A DNA stretch of 5,169 bases from Lachnospiraceae bacterium (GTDB lineage: Bacteria > Bacillota_A > Clostridia > Lachnospirales > Lachnospiraceae). The notes beneath the pieces are model-generated. The model was not told the origin of the DNA, did not search any database, and was given only the letters and a program-made list of their open reading frames with translations. Each line of letters begins with the position of its first letter. Positions within the stretch are counted from its first letter, which is position 1. Below are positions 1-5,169 of the stretch, in pieces. Made by a program: the position numbers and the translations under genes. The stretch covers positions 1 to 5,169 of the forward strand of contig JAFWXB010000050.1 of the NCBI GenBank assembly GCA_017523185.1, read 5' to 3'.

Positions 1-6
1 TATGAT

Positions 7-51
7 ATATATTATATTAAGAGATATGCCTGTATAAAATATATAATATAT
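7..51. repeat. 11-bp AT-only inverted repeat
   Basis: ATATATTATAT at 7-17 is the exact reverse complement of ATATAATATAT at 41-51, with a 23-nt spacer. Both arms are only A and T, so a transcript hairpin would be weak, and no clean T-run follows. It could be a remnant or weak terminator of the upstream gene, a protein-binding site, or chance in an extremely AT-rich stretch. The right arm contains a perfect -10-like hexamer (42-47). Confidence 0.35.
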
Positions 52-161
52 TTATGATTTTAGTGATGTGGGGATTGTGTGATTGGTCAGTTTAAAATGC
101 TGTGTATGTGTTTTACAGCAATAATAAAAGAATATCAAAATACATGAGAAATTATAACTTT

Positions 162-167
162 AGGAGG
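162..167 (+). promoter_or_regulatory. Ribosome binding site of the zinc-ribbon gene
   Basis: A perfect AGGAGG lies 8 nt before the ATG at 176. It fixes this start codon and suggests efficient translation initiation. Confidence 0.9.
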
Positions 168-175
168 TATGAACT

Positions 176-691
176 ATGGGAATTGATTTTGGTAAAGTAA
201 AAGACACGATTTTAGGTGCAGGAAAAGATGTAGAAAGCATGGCAAAGAATGCATCTGCGATTGCAAAATTAAAATATGATATTCGTGTAAAAGAAGATTT
301 TTTAGAAAAACAGTATGCACTTTTGGGAAAAGCGTATTATGAGGCTCATAAGGGCGAAGAAGTAGAAGAAATGGATTATTTTGAACCGATTGCAGAAGCA
401 GAAGAAGAAATTATAAGATTAAATGATGAACTTTTATCTGCACAGGGAGCAGTGATTTGTCCTTCTTGTGGTGAAAAACAGACAGATAAGCATGCATTTT
501 GTTCTAGTTGTGGTACGCAGTTAAAAAAAGAAGAACCGGAAGTTGTAGCAGAAGTCATGAATGATGAAGATGTAGAAGTGATTGTTTCTGAAGTAGTAGT
601 AGAAGAATCTGATGTCGAAGAAGCAGAAACCGTAGAAGAAGTTGTGGAAGCAGTAGAAGAAGCAATTGATGAAGAAAAAATTGCAGAATAG
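176..691 (+). CDS. Zinc-ribbon protein with acidic C-terminal tail, function unknown
   Basis: A 171-aa protein of unknown function. Residues 1-92 look mostly alpha-helical and charged, with a possible coiled coil around 33-90 (IAKLKYDIRVKE, then LGKAYYEAHKG). A four-cysteine zinc ribbon follows: C95-x2-C98-x10-C109-x2-C112 (CPSCGE and CSSCGTQL). Residues 119-171 are a low-complexity tail rich in Glu and Val, with 24 acidic residues among 53. No signal peptide or membrane segment is visible, so it is probably cytoplasmic. Similar small proteins, with an 'IAKLK... GK.YYE' helical part and a C-terminal zinc ribbon, are, as I recall, common in Lachnospiraceae but uncharacterised. The start is set by the AGGAGG 8 nt upstream. 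It appears to be its own transcription unit: a strong terminator follows and metG begins 207 nt later. Roles such as protein scaffolding or nucleic-acid contact are only guesses. Confidence 0.85.
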   Translation: MGIDFGKVKDTILGAGKDVESMAKNASAIAKLKYDIRVKEDFLEKQYALLGKAYYEAHKGEEVEEMDYFEPIAEAEEEIIRLNDELLSAQGAVICPSCGEKQTDKHAFCSSCGTQLKKEEPEVVAEVMNDEDVEVIVSEVVVEESDVEEAETVEEVVEAVEEAIDEEKIAE

Positions 692-751
692 TTTTATATA
701 AATAAAGTCTATTGTTGTGAAATATCGGTAAATAGAAGTGATATCACGAGG

Positions 752-790
752 AAAAGCTCGTCTTTTAATGGGAAGATGAGCTTTTTTTAT
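752..790 (+). terminator. Rho-independent terminator after the zinc-ribbon gene
   Basis: The arms AAAAGCTCGTCTT (752-764) and AAGATGAGCTTTT (773-785) pair over 13 bp with a single G-U wobble and an 8-nt loop. The right arm runs into seven T residues (782-788). This is a textbook intrinsic terminator in the + direction. It lies 60 nt past the stop codon at 689-691 and separates the zinc-ribbon gene from metG. Confidence 0.9.
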
Positions 791-814
791 ATTTTGTGTA
801 AAAAATAGTAGAAA

Positions 815-844
815 ATGACAAAAAATAAAGTAAAATAAGATAAG
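815..844 (+). promoter_or_regulatory. Possible metG operon promoter (weak)
   Basis: ATGACA at 815-820 matches the sigma-A -35 consensus in 5 of 6 bases. GATAAG at 839-844 matches the -10 consensus in 4 of 6 at an 18-nt spacing. An alternative -10, TAAAAT at 831-836 (5 of 6), has no good -35. A promoter is expected between the terminator at 752-790 and metG, but the DNA is so A-rich that such matches arise easily. I see no T-box or SAM-riboswitch signature in this leader. Confidence 0.3.
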
Positions 845-849
845 AAAGA

Positions 850-876
850 TTCATGAGAATAAAAAATACTCATGAA
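850..876 (+). repeat. 8-bp perfect inverted repeat just before the metG ribosome binding site
   Basis: TTCATGAG (850-857) and CTCATGAA (869-876) are exact reverse complements separated by an 11-nt A-rich loop. In RNA this could form a small hairpin ending 8 nt before the GTGAGG Shine-Dalgarno. The right arm contains the upstream in-frame ATG at 872, which would thus be sequestered. Each arm contains the self-complementary TCATGA, so the elements are also direct repeats. Function is unknown; it could be a translation-modulating or mRNA-stability hairpin, or an operator. Confidence 0.4.
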
Positions 877-884
877 AAAAGAAA

Positions 885-890
885 GTGAGG
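885..890 (+). promoter_or_regulatory. Ribosome binding site that sets the metG start at 899
   Basis: GTGAGG, a near match to AGGAGG, lies 8 nt before the ATG at 899. The alternative in-frame ATG at 872 has no comparable site upstream and would add nine residues not typical of MetG. Confidence 0.75.
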
Positions 891-898
891 ATATATCT

Positions 899-2905
899 AT
901 GAGTAAAGGAAAATATTATATTACAACAGCCATTGCTTATACATCAGGGAAACCACATATTGGAAATACCTATGAAATTATCTTAGCAGATGCGATTGCA
1001 AGATATAAACGTGCAGAAGGCTATGATGTGTATTTTCAGACAGGAACTGACGAACATGGTCAGAAAATTCAGGAAAAAGCAGAAGCAGTAGGAATTACAC
1101 CAAAGGCTTATGTTGATGAAGTTGCAGGTGAAGTAAAACGCATTTGGGACTTGTTAAATTCATCTTATGATAATTTTGTGCGCACAACAGATGATGACCA
1201 TGAAAAATGCGTAAAGAAAATCTTTAAAAAATTATATGATAAAGGTGATATCTATAAAAGTTCTTATGAAGGACTTTATTGTACACCTTGTGAATCTTTT
1301 TGGACAGAATCACAGCTTGATGATGGAAAATGCCCTGACTGTGGTCGTGAAGTAAAACCGGCAAAAGAAGAAGCATATTTCTTTAAAATGAGTAAATATG
1401 CAGACCGACTAATTGAACACATCAATACACATCCGGATTTTATTCAACCGGTATCTCGTAAAAATGAAATGATGAATAATTTCTTACTTCCGGGACTTAC
1501 AGACCTTTGTGTATCTCGTACTTCGTTTTCATGGGGGATTCCTGTAGATTTTGACCCAAAACACGTTGTTTATGTGTGGTTAGATGCACTTACAAACTAT
1601 ATTACAAAGATTGGTTATGATCCGGACGGCTCAAATGAAATGTTTGCAAAGAACTGGCCGGCAGATTTGCATTTGATTGGAAAAGATATTGTACGTTTTC
1701 ATACAATTTATTGGCCGATTTTCTTAATGGCACTTGATTTACCACTTCCAAAACAGGTATTTGGACATCCATGGTTATTACAGGGTGGAGATAAAATGAG
1801 TAAATCCAAAGGAAATGTTATTTATGCTGATGATATGGTATCTTTATTTGGTGTAGATGCAACTCGTTACTTTGTATTACACGAAATGCCTTTTGAAAAT
1901 GATGGTATTATTACATGGGATTTAGTAATTGAACGTTTTAACTCTGACCTTGCAAATATCTTAGGAAATCTTGTAAATCGTACGGTTTCTATGAGTAATA
2001 AATATTTTGGTGGAATTGTAACTTCTACAGGTGTAACAGCAGATGTAGATGCAGATTTAAAAGCCGTTGTAACCGGTACAAGAGCAAAAGTTGCAGAAAA
2101 AATGGAAAAACTTCGTGTAGCTGATGCAATTTCAGAAGTATTTGCATTATTCCGTCGTTGTAATAAATATATTGATGAAACAACACCTTGGGTACTTGCA
2201 AAAGATGAAGCACAAAAAGACAGACTTTCAGAAGTGCTTTATAATTTAACAGAAGCTATTACCGTTGGAGCAGGATTACTTCACAGCTTTTTACCACAGA
2301 CAGCAGAACGTATTGTGGAACAGCTTAATACAAATTTAAGAGCATTTGAAGATTTAGATAAATTTGGTTTATATGAAAGTGGAAATAAAGTAGTGGAAAA
2401 ACCGGAAATTTTATTTGCTCGTCTTGATGCAAAAGAAGTGCTTCCAAAGGTAGAAGCAATTCAGGTAGCTCAAAAAGCAGAATATGAAGCAGAACAGGCT
2501 CGTTTAAATGGTGGAAATGCAGAACAGATAGAAAAAATTGCAGAAATAGAAGAAACAATTATTGATATTGAACCAAAAGAAGAAATTACCTATGATGATT
2601 TTATGAAAATGCAATTCCAAGTAGGCGAAATTATTGCTTGTGAAGCAGTTCCAAAATCTAAAAAATTGCTTTGTTCTCAAGTAAAAGTCGGAAGTCAGGT
2701 AAAACAGATTGTTTCCGGTATTCGCAAAGATTATACCCCGGAAGAAATGGTTGGTAAAAAAGTAATGGTATTAGTAAACTTAAAACCTGCAAAATTAGCT
2801 GGTGTAATGTCAGAAGGTATGCTTCTTTGTGCAGAAGACGAAAATGGAGCATTAGCACTTATGACACCGGAAAAACCAATGCCAAGTGGAGCAGAAATTG
2901 CATAA
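899..2905 (+). CDS. metG: Methionine--tRNA ligase (methionyl-tRNA synthetase)
   Basis: Class I aminoacyl-tRNA synthetase of 668 aa that joins methionine to tRNA-Met using ATP, in the cytoplasm. The start at 899 gives MSKGKYYITTAIAYTSGKPH, the usual MetG N-terminus; a longer form from 872 is less likely because its ribosome site is poor. The ATP-binding HIGH motif appears as HIGN at residues 20-23 and the second signature KMSKS is at 299-303. A zinc knuckle C128-x2-C131-x13-C145-x2-C148 lies in the connective peptide domain. An alpha-helical anticodon-binding domain follows (about 370-530), then a charged linker rich in Glu and Ala. Residues about 563-668 form the C-terminal OB-fold tRNA-binding (Trbp111/EMAP-like) domain, which in this family promotes dimerisation and tRNA binding. 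No frameshift or missing signature is seen. It leads an operon with the Nudix gene 24 nt downstream. Confidence 0.97.
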   Translation: MSKGKYYITTAIAYTSGKPHIGNTYEIILADAIARYKRAEGYDVYFQTGTDEHGQKIQEKAEAVGITPKAYVDEVAGEVKRIWDLLNSSYDNFVRTTDDDHEKCVKKIFKKLYDKGDIYKSSYEGLYCTPCESFWTESQLDDGKCPDCGREVKPAKEEAYFFKMSKYADRLIEHINTHPDFIQPVSRKNEMMNNFLLPGLTDLCVSRTSFSWGIPVDFDPKHVVYVWLDALTNYITKIGYDPDGSNEMFAKNWPADLHLIGKDIVRFHTIYWPIFLMALDLPLPKQVFGHPWLLQGGDKMSKSKGNVIYADDMVSLFGVDATRYFVLHEMPFENDGIITWDLVIERFNSDLANILGNLVNRTVSMSNKYFGGIVTSTGVTADVDADLKAVVTGTRAKVAEKMEKLRVADAISEVFALFRRCNKYIDETTPWVLAKDEAQKDRLSEVLYNLTEAITVGAGLLHSFLPQTAERIVEQLNTNLRAFEDLDKFGLYESGNKVVEKPEILFARLDAKEVLPKVEAIQVAQKAEYEAEQARLNGGNAEQIEKIAEIEETIIDIEPKEEITYDDFMKMQFQVGEIIACEAVPKSKKLLCSQVKVGSQVKQIVSGIRKDYTPEEMVGKKVMVLVNLKPAKLAGVMSEGMLLCAEDENGALALMTPEKPMPSGAEIA

Positions 2906-2916
2906 AACCTAACAAT

Positions 2917-2922
2917 GGGAGG
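2917..2922 (+). promoter_or_regulatory. Ribosome binding site that sets the Nudix start at 2930
   Basis: GGGAGG lies 7 nt before the ATG at 2930. The in-frame ATG at 2915 overlaps this site and has no site of its own, so the shorter protein is the better choice. Confidence 0.85.
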
Positions 2923-2929
2923 AAAATAC

Positions 2930-3475
2930 ATGGAATTTTTCGATATTGTAGATGAAAATGGAATACCAACAGGTAACATTGTAGAAAGAACAAAAGCACA
3001 TAAAATAGGTGCAAGACATAGAACTGCTCATGTGTGGATTGTACGAAAACGCAATGAAAAAGTCGAAATTTTATTGCAAAAACGTAGTCAAAATAAAGAT
3101 TCTTTTCCAGGCTGTTACGATATTTCAAGTGCAGGACATATTCCACAAGGTGTAGATTTTATTCCATCTGCTTTGCGTGAGTTAGAAGAAGAACTTGGTA
3201 TTTGTATTGCAGGAAATGAGTTAATTGATTGTGGGATTCACCGTAAATTTATTCGTATGAAGTTTCACGACCATGAATTTGTGGATAATCAGATTAGTCG
3301 TGTATTTTTATTATGGAAAGATATCGAAGTAGAAGATATAACCGTTCAGCAGGAAGAAATCGAAAGTGTAAAATGGTTTGATTTTGAGGAATGTAAACGA
3401 GTAGTAAAAGAAAATACCATTCCACATTGTATGGATTTGGAAGAATTAGAATTGTTAGAGGAGCATATGGAATGA
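2930..3475 (+). CDS. Nudix hydrolase, IDI-like/YfcD-type family
   Basis: A 181-aa Nudix-fold protein, expected to hydrolyse a nucleoside diphosphate linked to another moiety; the substrate cannot be told from sequence. The N-terminus (MEFFDIVDENGIPTG, then AHVWIV) is typical of the group related to isopentenyl-diphosphate isomerase. The Nudix box spans residues 69-91, GHIPQGV...RELEEELGI. The metal-binding R83-E84-x2-E87-E88 core is intact, but position 75, normally Glu or Asp, is Val. The catalytic Cys of true type I IPP isomerases (in the VCGHP-like motif) is replaced by Ala68 in SSAGHI, so it is probably not an isomerase. It lies 24 nt after metG and its stop codon overlaps the tatD start in ATGA (3472-3475), so translational coupling and co-transcription are likely. 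Its link to the neighbours is otherwise unclear. Confidence 0.9.
   Translation: MEFFDIVDENGIPTGNIVERTKAHKIGARHRTAHVWIVRKRNEKVEILLQKRSQNKDSFPGCYDISSAGHIPQGVDFIPSALRELEEELGICIAGNELIDCGIHRKFIRMKFHDHEFVDNQISRVFLLWKDIEVEDITVQQEEIESVKWFDFEECKRVVKENTIPHCMDLEELELLEEHME
3457..3463 (+). promoter_or_regulatory. Ribosome binding site of tatD inside the Nudix gene
   Basis: AGAGGAG lies within the last codons of the Nudix gene, 8 nt before the ATG at 3472. It supports that start over an in-frame ATG at 3427, which would add 15 residues unlike TatD proteins (TatD normally begins a few residues before its HxH motif). Confidence 0.85.
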
Positions 3476-4248
3476 TTTTTGAAACACATGCACATTATGA
3501 TGACAGACGTTTTGATGAAGACAGAGATATGCTTTTAAAAGGAATGAAAGAAAACGGAATTGGTAATATTATCAATTCCGGTGCTTCTGTGGACTCTACA
3601 AGAATGACAATTGCACTTGCAAAGACATATCCGAATGTTTATGCAGCAGTAGGTGTTCACCCAAGTGAAATAGAGGAAATGAATGATGCCTTTTTGGATT
3701 GGATGAAAGAACAGGCAAAATGGGAGAAAACAGTTGCGATTGGAGAAATCGGACTTGATTACTATTGGGAAAAAGATAAAGAAGCACAAGAAAATCAAAG
3801 ATATTGGTTTGCTCGCCAATTACAGCTTGCAAAACAAGTGAATTTGCCTGTGATTGTTCATTCACGAGATGCAGCAGAAGATACTATGCAAGTTATGAAA
3901 GAAAATGGTGCTTCTGAAATTCAGGGTGTCATTCATTGTTATTCCTATTCTAAACAAATGGCACTAGAATTTATTAAGATGGGCTATTATATTGGAGTTG
4001 GTGGTGTTATTACGTTTAAAAATGCCAAAAAACTGGTAGAAACCGTAGAAGCAATTCCGTTAGAACGTATTTTGATAGAAACGGATTGTCCGTATTTGGC
4101 ACCGGTGCCAAACAGAGGAAAGCGGAATAATTCCGGCAATTTGCATTATGTTGCAGAAGAAATTGCAGCATTAAAAGGAGTGTCTGTAGAGGAAGTTATT
4201 CGTGTAACAGAAGAAAATGCAAAGAAATTATACCGTATCAAAGAATAA
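3472..4248 (+). CDS. tatD: TatD family metal-dependent hydrolase / DNase
   Basis: A 258-aa protein of normal TatD length, related to B. subtilis YabD. Members are TIM-barrel, two-metal hydrolases of the amidohydrolase superfamily; several have 3'-5' exonuclease activity on single-stranded DNA and are linked to DNA repair or degradation. Metal ligands visible in order are H6 and H8 (THAHYDD), E92 (GEIGLDYYW), H130 (VHSRDA), H155 (GVIHCYSYS) and D205 (ETDCPYLAP), so all expected catalytic residues are present. The family signatures run the full length and the protein ends naturally. The start codon shares ATGA with the Nudix stop. It is the last gene of the metG operon, with a hairpin terminator 2 nt after its stop codon. 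The Bacillus cluster also places yabD just after metS, which supports the call. The precise cellular substrate is not shown by the sequence. Confidence 0.95.
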   Translation: MIFETHAHYDDRRFDEDRDMLLKGMKENGIGNIINSGASVDSTRMTIALAKTYPNVYAAVGVHPSEIEEMNDAFLDWMKEQAKWEKTVAIGEIGLDYYWEKDKEAQENQRYWFARQLQLAKQVNLPVIVHSRDAAEDTMQVMKENGASEIQGVIHCYSYSKQMALEFIKMGYYIGVGGVITFKNAKKLVETVEAIPLERILIETDCPYLAPVPNRGKRNNSGNLHYVAEEIAALKGVSVEEVIRVTEENAKKLYRIKE

Positions 4249-4249
4249 T

Positions 4250-4280
4250 GTGAAAATTAAAAATTTTCACGTTTTTATTT
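4250..4280 (+). terminator. Rho-independent terminator after tatD
   Basis: GTGAAAATT (4250-4258) and AATTTTCAC (4262-4270) form a perfect 9-bp stem with a 3-nt loop, followed by GTTTTTATTT (4271-4280). The stem has only three G-C pairs, so termination may be incomplete. Partial readthrough into rsmA is possible, since no clear promoter is seen before that gene. Confidence 0.7.
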
Positions 4281-4310
4281 AAGCAGCAGCACAAGCGATG
4301 CTTGCGCTAT
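4281..4310. other. GC-richer patch with short dyad before rsmA
   Basis: This stretch is visibly richer in G and C than the intergenic DNA around it. It holds CAAGC (4292-4296) facing GCTTG (4300-4304) across a 3-nt loop, and the overlapping AGCG...CGCT pair (4294-4297 and 4304-4307 region). No clear sigma-A promoter is found; TATATA at 4308-4313 lacks a -35 partner. It could be a small dispersed repeat, an operator for rsmA, or a remnant of rearrangement between tatD and rsmA. Confidence 0.3.
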
Positions 4311-4321
4311 ATAGGAAGAAT

Positions 4322-4326
4322 AGGAG
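4322..4326 (+). promoter_or_regulatory. Ribosome binding site of rsmA
   Basis: AGGAG lies 6 nt before the ATG at 4333 and supports that start codon. Confidence 0.85.
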
Positions 4327-4332
4327 TAAAAT

Positions 4333-5169
4333 ATGGCGACATTAGGAAATCCAAAAGAAACGATTGCAATTTTAAATAAATATCAGTTTGTATTTCAAAA
4401 GCGCTTTGGTCAGAACTTTTTAATTGATACGCATGTTTTAGAGAAAATTATACGTGCGGCAGACATTACAAAAGAAGACATGGTATTGGAAATTGGACCT
4501 GGTATCGGTACAATGACACAGTATCTTTGTGAACACGCAAGAGAAGTGGTAGCGGTTGAAATTGATAAAAATCTGATTCCTATTTTGACAGAAGATACGC
4601 TTGCTGCGTATGACAATGTAACGGTTATCAATGAAGATATTTTACAGGTAGATATTGCAAAGCTCGTTGCAGAACGCAACGGAGGCAGACCAATTAAAGT
4701 AGTGGCAAATTTGCCATATTATATTACAACACCGATTATTATGGGTTTATTTGAGGCCAATGTACCGCTTGAAAACATTACGGTTATGGTGCAAAAAGAA
4801 GTAGCAGACCGTATGCAGGCAGGCCCTGGTACAAAAGACTATGGTGCGCTTTCGTTAGCGGTGCAGTATTATGCTGACCCGTATATTGTAGCAAATGTAC
4901 CGCCAAACTGTTTTATGCCAAGACCAAATGTTGGCTCGGCAGTTATTCGTCTGACGTTGCATGAAGAAAAACCGGTACAGGTAAAAAATGAGAAACTGTT
5001 ATTTGATATTATCCACGCATCGTTTAATCAGCGCAGAAAAACACTTGTAAACGGACTGACAAACGCGGCCGGCTTATCCTTTTCCAAAGACGAAATCACA
5101 CAGGCAATTGAACACTGTGGTTTTATACCAACGATACGTGGAGAAGCATTGACGCTTGCACAGTTTGCA
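4333..5169 (+). CDS. rsmA: 16S rRNA dimethyladenosine transferase, 3' end cut by window
   Basis: RsmA (KsgA) uses S-adenosylmethionine to dimethylate two adjacent adenines near the 3' end of 16S rRNA (A1518 and A1519 in E. coli numbering), a late 30S maturation step; loss gives kasugamycin resistance. The window holds 279 codons with no stop, and about ten residues are probably missing. Visible features: the N-terminal KRFGQNFL (23-30); SAM motif I EIGPGIGT (53-60); acidic residue E76 in VEID for the ribose; NED (100-102); catalytic NLPYY (126-130); the MVQKEVADRM helix (152-161); FMPRPNVGSAVI (194-205); and the C-terminal FNQRRKTL (231-238). The reading frame is intact. It follows the tatD terminator, so it is likely a separate or readthrough-fed unit. 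Its third-position G/C and GCG, CCG and CTG codons look more frequent than in metG. Confidence 0.96.
   Translation, partial: MATLGNPKETIAILNKYQFVFQKRFGQNFLIDTHVLEKIIRAADITKEDMVLEIGPGIGTMTQYLCEHAREVVAVEIDKNLIPILTEDTLAAYDNVTVINEDILQVDIAKLVAERNGGRPIKVVANLPYYITTPIIMGLFEANVPLENITVMVQKEVADRMQAGPGTKDYGALSLAVQYYADPYIVANVPPNCFMPRPNVGSAVIRLTLHEEKPVQVKNEKLLFDIIHASFNQRRKTLVNGLTNAAGLSFSKDEITQAIEHCGFIPTIRGEALTLAQFA

Larger units (their letters stand above)
1..175. other. AT-rich leader region, no gene recognised
   Basis: No convincing coding region was found here on either strand. The first 60 bases are almost pure A/T and hold an inverted repeat (listed separately) and a TATAAT hexamer at 42-47 that lacks a good -35 partner at the usual distance. 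A TTTACA at 112-117 resembles a -35 box, but the best nearby -10 candidates (TATCAA at 133-138, TATAAC at 153-158) are badly spaced or imperfect. The promoter of the zinc-ribbon gene probably lies in this stretch, but I cannot place it with confidence. The 3' end of the upstream gene is outside the window. Confidence 0.5.

Noticed and set aside
541..690. Repeated GAAGAAG-type triplets as a possible tandem repeat
   Set aside because: They simply encode the Glu/Val-rich acidic tail of the zinc-ribbon protein and have no fixed period.
738..747. Perfect 10-bp palindrome GTGATATCAC upstream of the terminator at 752
   Set aside because: Palindromes of this length are expected several times by chance in a window of this size, and no second copy or promoter context supports an operator.
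692..898. T-box or SAM riboswitch controlling metG
   Set aside because: The gap is mostly the previous gene's terminator and A-rich DNA; I see no T-box consensus, specifier-loop architecture or SAM-aptamer pattern, and there are only about 108 nt between the terminator and metG.
2025..3146. Minus-strand open frames opposite metG and the Nudix gene
   Set aside because: They are rich in Leu, His, Phe and Ser as expected from the complement of Lys/Glu-rich coding DNA, have no recognisable domain, and overlap well-supported + strand genes.
3535..3865. Minus-strand open frames opposite tatD
   Set aside because: They overlap an intact, motif-complete tatD and show no domain of their own.
4410..4679. 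Minus-strand open frame opposite rsmA
   Set aside because: It is the complement of the conserved SAM-binding region of rsmA; its Ser/Thr/Ile-rich composition is typical of an antisense shadow.
1..5169. CRISPR arrays, tRNA or rRNA genes, insertion sequences, attachment sites, toxin-antitoxin or defence genes
   Set aside because: Read through the window for regularly spaced repeats, cloverleaf-like segments, transposase motifs and flanking terminal repeats; none was seen.

Overview
The window is AT-rich, with short intergenic gaps, strong AGGAGG-type ribosome binding sites and every recognisable gene on the + strand. Gene content and protein style suggest a low-GC Gram-positive bacterium, most likely a Clostridia member of the Lachnospiraceae type. 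This assignment is inference from gene order and protein flavour; no rRNA or other marker is present to fix it.

Layout: (1) 1-175 is an AT-rich leader with an 11-bp AT-only inverted repeat and no convincing gene. (2) 176-691 encodes a 171-aa zinc-ribbon protein with a helical N-terminal part and a very acidic tail, closed by a strong intrinsic terminator at 752-790. (3) 899-2905 is metG (methionyl-tRNA synthetase with a zinc knuckle and a C-terminal tRNA-binding domain). It is followed after 24 nt by a Nudix hydrolase gene (2930-3475), which overlaps tatD (3472-4248) by 4 nt; this three-gene operon ends at a hairpin with a T-run at 4250-4280. (4) 4333 to the right edge is rsmA/ksgA, the 16S rRNA dimethyladenosine transferase, cut by the window end shortly before its expected C-terminus.

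How the genes fit together: metG charges tRNA-Met and RsmA finishes small-subunit rRNA, so both serve translation. TatD is a metal-dependent hydrolase/DNase and the Nudix enzyme is a probable diphosphate-cleaving housekeeping enzyme. The order metG - tatD - rsmA resembles the classical Firmicutes cluster metS - yabD - (yabE) - rnmV - ksgA of Bacillus subtilis, but here a Nudix gene sits between metG and tatD, and rnmV (RNase M5) is absent between tatD and rsmA.

This is largely an ordinary core-genome region. I see no mobile element, CRISPR array, RNA gene or defence-like system. The points most worth a second look are the uncharacterised zinc-ribbon/acidic-tail protein, a Nudix box with Val at a usually acidic position, the missing rnmV, a perfect inverted repeat just 5' of the metG ribosome binding site, and a GC-rich patch after the tatD terminator.
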